64,000 nt of DNA, from the NCBI GenBank assembly GCA_025766275.1, contig JAFKAC010000045.1:186001-250000 (forward strand), in the 5' to 3' direction. How positions within the stretch are numbered: position 1 is the first letter of the stretch; each line of letters starts with the position of its first letter. This document shows positions 54,958 through 64,000 of this stretch, piece by piece. This DNA is from Lactarius indigo (Eukaryota > Basidiomycota > Agaricomycetes > Russulales > Russulaceae). A program made the translations under genes and the position numbers. The notes below the pieces were generated by a model, which was not told the DNA's origin, searched no databases, and saw only the letters and a program-made list of their open reading frames with translations.

Positions 54958-57900
54958 ATGACTTGGACATTTGACGCAGATGAGTCGATCCCATTTCCTT
55001 CTCAGAGCTTGGGTGGTTCTGCTGTCAGCGCTAGGCGATCAGGACGTGCTCATTGCCCATCTCGGCGAGCTCTTGAGGCAGCCGAGGCGTCTTCGGGTTC
55101 TGCAGTGACAAGAGGTGTTAAACCGGCTGCCAAACGCAAGGCCTCAAGTACGTCTACTGGAGATCGGCACATCGCATGCAAGATCAGTGTCAATATCGAC
55201 GATGCCTCATCATACGACGGCGACGACGGTGACGACGATGACAGTTCCATGGTGCCAACACACAATGTGAATGACCTCGTGTCCAACGTGCCTGACAGTG
55301 ACGCTTCCATGGAGTCACAAGATGTGGGTAATGTTACGTCCACCGGCGGCTATGGGTCTATCAGGGCGATGGCAGATGCGGACCATGAGGTATGTCGCCT
55401 ACTCACATCTCCGTAAATAATCTCATCGATTATTCAGGCCCTGAACTTCAAACCGAGACAAAACCCTACGGCAGATATCCTCCTTATCTTTAAACGGAAA
55501 AAGGAGTATAAGCACCCGGTTTCAGGCAAGATCTCTGATGCACACTTGTGCACGATCTGCGAGTGAGTATATTTTATTTTCCTGTTTTCCCTTCGTTCAC
55601 TGAAGTTATTTGAAGGAAGGATCTCTCGATCAACCGGAACTCGTGCATATTGACAGGAAGCACGAGCTCTTTGCGGATGCATATTGCAAGGTAATCTACT
55701 ACTCTCTATTTGCGCAATCTTCTGATCCTTTCTAGGCATCATGTAAACTTGTATCGCAAATGCTGTAAAGTACTTGGCATCAAGCCACATCCCTGCGCCC
55801 TCTCCCGCCTTCCTGCCGGTTCACGCAGCAGCAGGTACGTCGCCACTATCCCATATTCACTTGACAATCGGTTCACATTTCGTGTAGTCTCACCCAGACA
55901 AGTTTAGATGGCGTGGTCACTCGCGAACCGAAGGTCCCTCCATTTACAACCGCAGGCTTACTCGACCACATCATCGAGCTTATTGTCTGTGAAGACGAGG
56001 TGAGTGAATACACACATTATAATACTTTATAATTTGATCTTCTTCCGCCCTCAGGCATTCTTGTTGGTCGAGCGTGGGGCTTTTCGCCGCCTCCTCAAGT
56101 TCTGTCGGCCTTCTCTTTTGGAGAAGGACATACCCTCCCGCAACACAATTCGCACCGAGGTACTTAGACGTGTTCACATTGCACAGGGAAGAATGCGTGA
56201 GAACATGAAGAGAGCCCCTGGCAAGATATCATTCACTTTCGACACATGGACCTCGGAACCTGGAGACCCCTATCTATCTGTCACGGCCCACTATATAGAT
56301 GCACCAGCAGATCAACTGCACATATGGCGCCTCAAGTGTGAACAGCTCATATTTGAGGAAATTAAGGGTAGGCACATGGGTAAGAATATCGCTGACATCC
56401 TGGCTCGTACGCTAGACAGCTACGGGCTTCATGGAAAGGTAACGCTTTCGTTGTCTCTCTCTTCTTGTAACTCACTCGGAACCCACGTAGATCGGCTGGT
56501 TTACCAGTGATGGGGCAGCTGTCAATCGGACAACTATTCGCGTGCTCCAGAACAAGCTTGCCGCTACAGAAGACGAGTGGAGCGCCGTAGAACACGATAT
56601 GTTGTAAGTCCTGCTACATCCAGGTATTCCCGAACACATTCTAATTGAACTCTCAGGTGCATGGAACACTCACTCCACCTCGCAGCGAAGCACTTTATAC
56701 AGAAGGTCGCGCCGGGTTTAGGCTCTGACACGAATCGTAGGAACGCTTTTACCAGGCCAGACCTGGAGGACCCCGATAACAACTCGGACGAGGACGAGGA
56801 CGAGGAGGTCTTCAACTCAGGTAGTTCACTCGGAAAAGCAGTCGCCTTGGTCAAACAGGTAAGTTCCTTCCACACCGGACTTGCGTTTGCACTAATGTGT
56901 GTGTGTTGCACTGCAGATTCGTAAATCGCCGCAGGCCAGAGCCTACTTCAGGGAGGCCTGCATTCAAGTTGGGGCTGCGCCGTTGGAGCTTATCGTGTGG
57001 ATCCGAACTCGCTGGGGGTCCCTCTACAGCTTCCTCGACCGGTTCCTCAAGTTACGATTGGTGCGTGTCGCGTTTTCATCATCTCAATCACTGACACTTA
57101 TCTCCTACAGGGAATTGAACAATTTGTTCTGCTCGCAGATGCGAACGACCAAGTCCCAAACTTGACCGGGCAGCGGAGCTACACCGACTTTCAGCTGACG
57201 CAGAAAGACTGGGAACGGCTCGTAAATATCAAATCTTCCATAAGGGTGTGTTTTTTTTTCTTCCAATTCCCGCCTTCTCTCTATTGTTCATACTCTACCA
57301 GGAGCTGTCCAACACTCAGCAGACGTTCTCGAAAGAGCACACCCCGACCATCTGGCGTGTTCTCTCAACTTTCGAGTTCCTCATCAAAAACTGGGAGACT
57401 ATGGCTGATCACATTCAATACCGCGAGCTGAAGGACGCGCTGAATGAAGGACTCAAGAATCTTCGCAAGTGGTATACTTGTGTCGAAGGCTCACGCGTTA
57501 CTTATTTCATATGTGTCGGTGAGTTCTCACACTTGTACTCGTTCTTAACTTTGAGCTGACTACACCAGTTCTTGATCCAAATCTCAAGGATCTTTATTTC
57601 CGAGTCCGATGGGATCACGAACAATACGCCGTTGCTATGAGGGAGCTTGAGGAAGTGGTACGTGATCTTTTTAATATTCAATTGTTCTTATACCGATATC
57701 AACTCGTTAGTTCGACAAATATTATATTACTCCGGAAACTACAACGCGTACTGAAGACACCATCGTGCCACCTGTGCCTAAGCCATCGGCCCACTACGGT
57801 GGTTAGTACCTTCTGGAGGCTGTCAAGCTGTTCCAACAAAAAGAGAAGGCGGATGGCAATCCTCGCGATGAACTCAAGCAATACCTACATTCTGGGGTCG

Positions 57901-58306
57901 AGAGTGTGGCCGATGTCGTTTCGTGGTGGGGGGTGAGTTCTTTTATTTGTGTCCAGCGTACTTTTAATGAATGCATATGGAAACAAAGACCCAAAGCGAT
58001 GCGAAATACCCCACACTGAAGAGGATCGCCCGGGATTACCTCGCAATCCAGGGATCAGCTACACCATCGGAACGCGCATTTAGCAGTGGGGGGATAACCG
58101 GCTGCTCACGAAGAAATTTGCTGACCCCAGAAATCTTCGAGGGGCTTCAAATTCTCAAAAGCGCTTACAGGAACGGGCATATCTCTGCCGTCACACAGGC
58201 GGCAGAACACTTCGACGCCCGTGTACAGTCATTAGACGTTGACTATGTTGGAGACACTGAGATTGAACCAATCAACGTTGACTCAATCTTGGAGTCATTA
58301 CAGTGA
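54958..58306 (+). CDS. hAT-family transposase, multi-exon, apparently intact
   Basis: Start at ATG 54958 (MTWTFDADESIPF), and about a dozen exons with short GT-AG introns. An acidic/Ser-rich N terminus is followed by a BED-type zinc finger spread over two introns (CTIC ... HIARHH). The central region has TFDTWTSEPGDPYLSVTAHY (catalytic Asp region), GWFTSDGAAVNRT and CMEHSLHLAAKHFIQKV. An acidic insert and IRTRWGSLYSFLDRFL follow. The C-terminal hAT dimerisation domain (YPTLKRIARDYLAIQGSATP, SERAFSSGG) ends near TAG-proximal SILESLQ at 58304-58306. I found no premature stop in the chain of exons I could follow. Confidence 0.85.
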
Positions 58307-58729
58307 GATTAGAAAATACGACTATAGAAGAAATACAGTATTTAGTCCATAGCATACTAGCGTGCAGCATGTCGTTCGTTTTGCGTTCCACTGCTTGTCT
58401 CCTCTGAATATATCGGCGCCGAGTCACCAACTTGCCTTATTTCTCTTCAAGTTCCAGGGCCGATTGAAGCACTGCAAGCTGGAGTATGTGTGACCCCTTG
58501 CAACACCTATCACTATTGAGCCGTGCGGTCCACCTTGCGCATTACCTAGTGTGGCACATCTGTTCACGGCCTTGACAATCCTAGAATACTGTGTCCCTAA
58601 ACCCGGCAGACATGGGTAAGAGTATGGACTCTGGACTACAAAATGATTTTTAAAACATCAGTACGAGAATTCGCAAGAAGCGTGAATCAGGAAAGGGAAG
58701 CGGCGTCGTTGTCCCAAACCTCGATTTAG
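58307..58729. other. hAT 3' non-coding region
   Basis: No gene seen between the transposase stop and the nested solo LTR. Confidence 0.55.
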
Positions 58730-59210
58730 TGTTACGTTTCTCTGCTAAACCCTTACTGTACCGGTTGTGACTACGGCGGTAAGGTAGATTAGTCACGGAC
58801 TTGCGGCCTTAGGGCTTTACGATGTAGTACGATAGGAGATTGCGCGTGATTGCTGACTGGACTCTGACTCGATCCTAGTACTAGTAGTAGTAGTATTAGG
58901 ATTGAGTTACTTACGCGATACGTTGGACGCTATATTACTGTGACTCATAGCAGCGCTTGAAAGCCTGCTCTTTCTGTATTTAAGATAGCTGCGGAAGACC
59001 AAGATACGCCATCTTGGTCTTCTTCAATCGTCACTTGTCTCGTCTTTTCCTCTCTCGACTCTCTTGCCTCTGACAAGAAGTACCATTGTGCCTTAGTGTC
59101 TGCGAACATCTAAGAAGTTGCCTTCGTGCCATACGCCTTGGGCGTGACTAGCTGAGTAACAGTCGCCTTCATCCGAGCTCAAGTCGAGCTGACGCTGTGA
59201 CGGCGTTACA
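58730..59210 (+). mobile_element. Gypsy-type solo LTR (481 bp) nested in hAT
   Basis: It starts TGTTACGTTT and ends CGGCGTTACA, with duplication TTTAG at 58725-58729 and 59211-59215. It is the same family as 43334-43810 in the opposite orientation, with the gaagaccaagat ... atcttggtcttc hairpin. Confidence 0.92.
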
Positions 59211-59215
59211 TTTAG

Positions 59216-59433
59216 CGTTCGGTTCGACCTCCTGAACCAGAACCGGACCGCAAAATCCCCTTCAGGTCCGGTTCGGGGTTCACAGCCTCCCCGAACTGGA
59301 ACTGGACCATTGTGAACCCTGAACCGGGGTCTGGCTCGGGGTTCGGCAATATCCAAAACCGGACCCTCGGTCCGGTCCGGAGTTCAGCCACAAAGGGTAA
59401 AGAACCAGACTGAACCGAACTTTGACATCACTA
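59216..59433 (-). repeat. hAT right terminal region with GGTTC/GAACC arrays
   Basis: Repeated gaaccgg, ggtccgg and ggttcgg words precede the inverted end (aaccgaactttgacatcacta), mirroring the left end. Confidence 0.7.
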
Positions 59434-59616
59434 CTAATACTACTAGTACCTGTACTAGTATTGAGTCATTCAGGTACCGCTCAGTCAGCTATCAGTCATA
59501 ATCGCCTATCGCACTACCGTATCACCGTAGGTAAGTCCGCAACTAATATACCTTACCGCCGTAGTTGCAACCGGTACAGTAAGGGTCCGACACTCGATTC
59601 GAAACGTAACACAGGT

Positions 59617-60207
59617 TGCCGGGTTTCCCAAAACCGGAAAACCCGGAAAAACCCGGAAAACCCCGAAATAAATTTGACAACTTACTGATGTGAGCATCTA
59701 TTTCCCGCGCTGATAAACAGAAAGTAAGGAGCAACGACTTGTGAGACCACTATCTAGCACCTAAAATGTATCACTCCGGTTCCAATCCAGAACGGTGAAT
59801 TACGTGCTCTAAATAGTACACTGAATTTCGAAAAATATTTTTCTCGCTTGTGGTGGTTCAGCGTGCATCACTGAAATAGTCTGCTGACGACAAACCAACT
59901 TCGTAAATAATATTCGTAGATAACACGTACACCACACAGCCCGCTGAACGACATCCACCTTGAGGGTACTACCTAGTCACCATCAAATCAGGCGTAAGAT
60001 TAACACCGTGGAGATAATTTGGAAGTTTGATTTCATCGTATGGAGACAGCAGAGAGTAGAAAGGAATGGGTTTTGTGACAGAAAAACAGTGAGCGGTCGG
60101 CAGTCTGTACAGGGACCGAGCGTTATGATGCTAAACGAATGTGAATAGTCAGAACTCATCCTCGCAGGGCGGAAGGCAGAGTAGCTCACAGCTGATGAAG
60201 CCAATTT
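59617..60207. other. Plavaka 3' flank, then lectin 3' region; no gene
   Basis: It starts with a short repeat run (ccggaaaa three times, 59632-59660) that may belong to the Plavaka terminus; the exact end is not identified. From about 60000 the sequence matches the 3' flanks of the other lectin copies (ggagataatttggaa, then aaacgaatgtga). Confidence 0.5.
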
Positions 60208-61008
60208 CTAGTTGAATGCGATGATAGTTGCACCAGCAGCATTAAGGATGGTGTCACCCCAGGAATCAATGTGCCAGACCAGACGGGTCGTGGTGATGGG
60301 GTCCACGTAAGCGTTGATACGAAGGTCTGCTTTGCAATCAATGTCGAGATGGTTCAAGGCGATAAAGGCGGAGGGTTTCTTGAGGAATTCGACTGGACCT
60401 GAAGCAAATGAGATTTCCCCACTGTGTTCAAGTTGGTGTCGGTTCCAGGGACGAATGTCCATCGTATTGACAGATGTGCTAAAGATGTGCTCGCGGTCCT
60501 CTGGATAGGCAATCCAGCAAGTCTGTGCGGCCCAGAGGACAGTGTCCGACCAAGTCTCGATATTGAGCGTGAATCCTTTCGCATCAATGTTACTAGCAGT
60601 AGTAATGACGCGCCAGTTGTGGTCCTTATCGAATTCGATGCGGTTGAAGAAGACGACGACCTTGGGAGGAGTGACGAACGGGCGCTCAAAATTAATGCGC
60701 ACGGAGGCGGGAGATTTGGGGTCCCTCCAAAGGTTGCGCAGGTGTTCACCCGTGAGAAAATCCAGATCACCGGGTGCGAGGGCGAACACATGGTCGGTGC
60801 CGCCGTAGAGAGTGGGAGGTTTCCAGGCGACGAAGTGGCAGTTGGCCCAATCCTTTGTGAAGAACGGGATCTTCGACCGGACGACTGCAGCTTCTTTGTC
60901 CATGTGTAGGCGACGGATGCCATGAGGTAGGCGGGGGGAGGCGACAAATGGACGAGGGAAGCTCAGTGTAGTCTCTGTCTTAGTGTCGAATTCGCAGAGG
61001 ACCGGCAT
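60208..61008 (-). CDS. H-type lectin domain protein, copy 1 (266 aa)
   Basis: An uninterrupted ORF. It contains H-type lectin modules of about 70-80 aa: a diverged N-terminal one (LSFPRPFVASPRLPHGIRRL), a clear central one (INFERPFVTPPKVVVFF, then TWSDTVLWAAQTCWIAY) and a C-terminal one (FLKKPSAFIALNHLDI, then DSWGDTILNAAGATIIAF). The repeated pattern of F-x-PF/P...V and W-x-DT is that of the H_lectin family, which binds sugars such as GalNAc in the snail prototype. There is no signal peptide, so it is probably cytosolic or non-classically secreted; a defence or recognition role is inferred from fungal lectins in general. It is a tandem paralogue of 62600-63403. Confidence 0.85.
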   Translation of the reverse strand: MPVLCEFDTKTETTLSFPRPFVASPRLPHGIRRLHMDKEAAVVRSKIPFFTKDWANCHFVAWKPPTLYGGTDHVFALAPGDLDFLTGEHLRNLWRDPKSPASVRINFERPFVTPPKVVVFFNRIEFDKDHNWRVITTASNIDAKGFTLNIETWSDTVLWAAQTCWIAYPEDREHIFSTSVNTMDIRPWNRHQLEHSGEISFASGPVEFLKKPSAFIALNHLDIDCKADLRINAYVDPITTTRLVWHIDSWGDTILNAAGATIIAFN

Positions 61009-62270
61009 GTCTCCTGTTTTAAAGAGTGATTGGAGGCGGGGCGTTATGGTGAAGGTGAAGAAGTGAGAACTAGCAGTCTCTCTATGATAGGGTATTTCTA
61101 CGTTTCAGTCGTGTCTATTAAGTTGCTCTGTCATTGACGCCATCGTTTCAAGGCTCCAACTGAGGTAAATGACATTTAGTTTTTTAAAATGTAAAAAAGG
61201 GTTTGTTACCGCAACACGTATTTGTGACTATGAAACATTTCCATACAGACTCGGGCCTAGTATATAGTAAAGGGTCATTCTGCACCAGCAGTAAGAGGGA
61301 AATGAAGATTCTTCACTTCCCATCATTGGGTAAAGGGTAGAACTAGCCACCGGGATCATCAGGGAGACAAGGTAAGGACGACGACTGCGTACTAGGCCAC
61401 TAGGCGTCATATGATGATCAATCGATTAGGGGACAGCTCTAGTCCCCTACTGGGTCCCGTAGGAAGTCGAGAATCTTGGCAGCATAGTACAGTCGGGTGT
61501 GAAGACGTGTCCTTGACTTGGTCCTTGATAGCTTGATCAATTATTATTTCGTATTTGAGTCGGACATTTGCACAGCGAGCCCACCTTACAGTAAGTACCC
61601 CGCGATTGTTTCAGCGCAAGGTTGGCACCCGAAATGCAGCCAATTTTCAACGAGCTTCGTTCATAAGTCGGTCTCGGCATCTGCCGGTCCGACTTGGACT
61701 CAGACGCCCTGTGGCCCGTGGGGTTGTGCCACTTTCTATGGAGTTACATCACTAACCCTCAGGCCTCATGTATCACGCACTGTGATTGTCCGCTAGTATT
61801 TTTTCCTTTTATGTGGATCGCCTCTCAATGACGCATTGGTGCCTTTATCCAAGAGAGCATATGATGGTTCTCGGACTCGACAGCAACAACCCCGTGCATG
61901 CGGTATTCACAGATGGTATCATTGGTTCCAGGATTTTTGGTACATTTTATACTTAATTGTAGAGAATTGGTACTAGACGTTTTTCTCGTCTGGAACGTTG
62001 ACGTCATGGGTCAGTGCAAAAGGGTGCTATTCCAAGTGTTAGTAACACCCTTCTCCCAATCTCGTATACCATCGTTTCCCGTTGGCGGAGATCCACCCCA
62101 GAACTCCCGCTCACGGCTTCCACCGGCTCCGTGCCCACATTCTCCTGCACGAATTCGTGGCTACCCATAATAGAGCGAGTGCTAGTGCCGGCAATGCCGA
62201 CGCCGTCTGGGAACCTGGCGGAGCCGGCGGCGTAGTGGATGGTGCAAGATTCTAGCTATGTCCAGTCTCG
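61009..62270. other. Spacer between lectin genes, no gene assigned
   Basis: Upstream region of lectin copy 1. Only short ORFs occur (for example 61825-62007 minus, 62014-62235 plus) with no recognisable domain. I see no mobile-element ends here. Confidence 0.5.
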
Positions 62271-62599
62271 TGTCGACCCGAATGGATGGAAGGTCGAAGG
62301 GTGGAGCAACCACTTGCGCTTATACTATTGGTGTCTAATCTGTACTAGCCTACTAGGCCGATTCCAACCAACAGCTGCACTGGCATAAAATACACGTTCT
62401 ATAGCGCCACGTAGATAATCTGGGAATTCGAATTCATCGCATGGAGACAACTGAGGGAGGAAGGGTATTGGCTTGTGACACAAAATAGAAACCGTCCGTA
62501 CAGGTGGGGGGGGGTACACTGACAAGCTAAACGAATGTGATAAGAATATTGTACTTGCAGAGCAGGAGACCGAGCAACTTACAGCTGATGACGCCATTG
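62271..62599. repeat. 3' flank of lectin copy 2
   Basis: It is homologous to about 60000-60207 and to 63700-64000 (shared ggatggaaggtc, gataat[c/t]tggaa, ctaaacgaatgtga). It shows that whole transcription units, not just ORFs, were duplicated. Confidence 0.75.
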
Positions 62600-63403
62600 T
62601 CAGTGGAATGCGATGATAGTAGCACCAGCAGAATAAACGACGGTGTCACCCCAGGAGTCAAGGTGCCAGATCAAGCGTGTCGTGGAGACGCCTTCGACAC
62701 GAGCGTGGATGCAAAGATTGCTTTTGCAATCAATGTCGAGGGAGTTCAAAGCGACAAAGGTAGAGGGTGTCTTGAGGAATTCGACAGAATTAAATGAGAT
62801 TTCCTTTATATTTTCGAGTTGCGGCCGGTCCACGGGACGAATATCCATCGTACTGACAGATGTGCTGAATATGTGCTCGCGATCCTCTGGATAAGCAATC
62901 CAGCCAGCCCGCGCGGAATAGAGGATGGTGTCTGACCAAGTCCCGATATGGAGTGTGAATCCCTTCACATCGACGTCACTGGCAGTGGTTTCGATGCGCC
63001 AGTTGTGGTTCTTGTCGAGATCGATGCAGTTCAAGAACACCACGACCTTCGGGGGAGTGACGAACGGGCGCTCAAAGTTGATGCGCACAAAGGCAGGGTC
63101 ATCGGGATTCATCCACAGGTTGCGCGTGTGTTCACCTGTGAGGAACTCCAGATCACCAGGTGCGAGGGCGAACAAATGGGCGAAGATGATGTCACGGTGA
63201 GCATTTGGAGTCATATTACAGCTGGTGATGCGACAGTTAGTCGAACTTTTTGTGAGGTGCTGGAACAACGACAAAACGCGGATGTTGGCATGTTTTCCGA
63301 GATCTAGCAAATGGATGCCATGGGCTAGGCGGGGGCGGTCGACGAATGGACGAGGGAAGTTCAATCTGGTCATCGTATGGTCGAAGTCGAGGACGATGGG
63401 CAT
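62600..63403 (-). CDS. H-type lectin domain protein, copy 2 (267 aa)
   Basis: Start chosen at ATG 63403-63401 (MPIVLDFD), which aligns with the start of copy 1 (MPVLCEFD); an upstream in-frame ATG at 63622 would add 73 residues not present in copy 1. It has the same three-module layout, with NFERPFVTPPKVVVFLN and WHLDSWGDTVVYSAGATIIAF strongly conserved. The stretch after the first module (about 63190-63300) is diverged from copy 1, so module 1 may be degenerate. Confidence 0.83.
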   Translation of the reverse strand: MPIVLDFDHTMTRLNFPRPFVDRPRLAHGIHLLDLGKHANIRVLSLFQHLTKSSTNCRITSCNMTPNAHRDIIFAHLFALAPGDLEFLTGEHTRNLWMNPDDPAFVRINFERPFVTPPKVVVFLNCIDLDKNHNWRIETTASDVDVKGFTLHIGTWSDTILYSARAGWIAYPEDREHIFSTSVSTMDIRPVDRPQLENIKEISFNSVEFLKTPSTFVALNSLDIDCKSNLCIHARVEGVSTTRLIWHLDSWGDTVVYSAGATIIAFH

Positions 63404-63699
63404 GACTGGTTCTGAGGCGCACTCTAGGGGGTTGAGAGTAAGGCAGGGACAGCTAGCCGGTTTGGCACGGAGTGAGGAACGATTAAAGCTTTTGTCGATG
63501 ACATCTTCGAAGGGCGAGTTGGGGCTGAGGGCATGAACCAATAATATTGTGGCCTTATCTCCGCCGCCGCGGCTGCATCGCGGCAAGTGCTGTCCTAAAC
63601 CGACCAGCTCAAGGTGTGCCATTTACAGCACACCACAGTCAGTTATGAGACATTACAAGTAGTACGCGTGCGGACTTGACATGCGCCATGTATGCTCGC

Positions 63700-64000
63700 G
63701 GCCACTCGGATGGAAGGTCAAAGGTGTGGTGCAAGCACTTGCGATTACACTATTAAACGTCCAATATTTACCAGACCAATTCCAACCAATCTACATTTCG
63801 CTAAGTTTCGAACAATTTCCCTCGCTCGCAGCGCCATCACAATATAGTAACACTATGGAGATAATTTGGAAATTCGATTCGTCACATGGGCACAGCTGAG
63901 AGAGGAAAGGGACTAGTTCTGTGGGACAAGAACAAAAACAATACAAGTGTTGTAGGTGCACAGACTCCTAAACGAATGTGATAAGTCAGGATATCATACT
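63700..64000 (-). other. 3' flank of a third lectin copy, gene outside window
   Basis: It repeats the 3' flanks of copies 1 and 2 (gtggatggaaggtc-like start near 63708, ggagataatttggaa, ctaaacgaatgtgataag at 63968). In copies 1 and 2 the lectin stop follows that last word by about 70-75 bp, so a third minus-strand gene should end just beyond the window. Confidence 0.7.

Larger units (their letters stand above)
50744..59433 (+). mobile_element. hAT DNA transposon, apparently complete
   Basis: An 8690-bp element with inverted ends TAGTGATGTCAAAGTTCGGT and its complement, and a perfect 8-bp duplication CTAATACT, as expected for hAT. It holds a spliced hAT transposase (54958-58306) and a second small gene (53173-54050), plus a nested gypsy solo LTR at 58730-59210 outside the coding region. 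Large for a hAT element. Confidence 0.92.
42039..59611 (-). mobile_element. Gypsy-3: decayed Ty3/gypsy chromovirus with three nested insertions
   Basis: 520-bp LTRs (42039-42558; 50394-50743 plus 59442-59611) and duplication CAGGT (42034-42038, 59612-59616). Solo LTRs are nested at 43334-43810 and 49093-49655, and a hAT element (50744-59433) sits in the 5' LTR. It is closely related to Gypsy-1. The LTR pair differs at about 13 positions, all CpG versus TpG or CpA. Confidence 0.93.
50394..59611 (-). repeat. Gypsy-3 5' LTR (520 bp), split by the hAT element
   Basis: Parts 50394-50743 and 59442-59611 match 42039-42558. The hAT duplication CTAATACT is at 50736-50743 and 59434-59441. Confidence 0.92.

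Noticed and set aside
61825..62235. Short ORFs between the lectin genes
   Set aside because: No domain, no ATG context or splice support, and opposite strands overlap; treated as spacer.
63404..63622. N-terminal 73-aa extension of lectin copy 2
   Set aside because: Copy 1 has no counterpart and its ATG aligns with the internal ATG at 63403.

Overview
The window is a fungal transposable-element graveyard beside a small host gene cluster. Short GT-AG introns (about 45-65 bp), Plavaka, KDZ and hAT transposases, chromodomain Ty3/gypsy elements and H-type lectin genes point to an agaricomycete basidiomycete. The genus cannot be named from the sequence; Ceratobasidiaceae (Rhizoctonia-like) is only a guess.

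Layout. One Plavaka-type DNA-transposon gene (+) enters at base 1 and ends with its stop at 41963. It has been blown apart by insertions that can be unpicked to the base by matching 5-bp (LTR elements), 7-bp (KDZ) or 8-bp (hAT) target duplications. Into its 48-bp intron went solo LTR C1 (359-30358). C1 was hit by solo LTR B (696-7889), itself hit by an intact Ty1/copia element (813-7190), and by a second LTR of its own family, C2 (8036-30122). C2 was hit by Gypsy-2 (8479-29820). The integrase gene of Gypsy-2 was hit by a 13-kb five-gene KDZ transposon (13279-26920), which in turn carries a copia solo LTR (16610-17237). Further along the Plavaka gene lie Gypsy-1 (30375-38294), solo LTR D (38399-39036) and a copia solo LTR (41113-41729). 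Just past the Plavaka stop is Gypsy-3 (42039-59611), which contains two solo LTRs and an 8.7-kb hAT element (50744-59433), itself holding a solo LTR.

Right end. From about 60 kb a tandem array of H-type lectin genes starts, all on the minus strand: two complete copies (60208-61008, 62600-63403), and the 3' flank of a third at the window edge.

How things work together. The copia element (identical LTRs, uninterrupted 1440-aa polyprotein) and the hAT look potentially active. The gypsy copies are dead, mostly through CGA-to-TGA stops and CpG decay. The KDZ transposon carries four auxiliary genes besides the transposase. One encodes a Zn2Cys6-like cysteine cluster plus coiled coil, and CGG-N5-CCG palindromes of the kind bound by such clusters are scattered over the whole element and in both terminal inverted repeats. 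All three gypsy copies share an unusually AUG-free leader, a self-priming-type primer site, a GGGTTTT gag/pol overlap and a long uncharacterised domain after the chromodomain.
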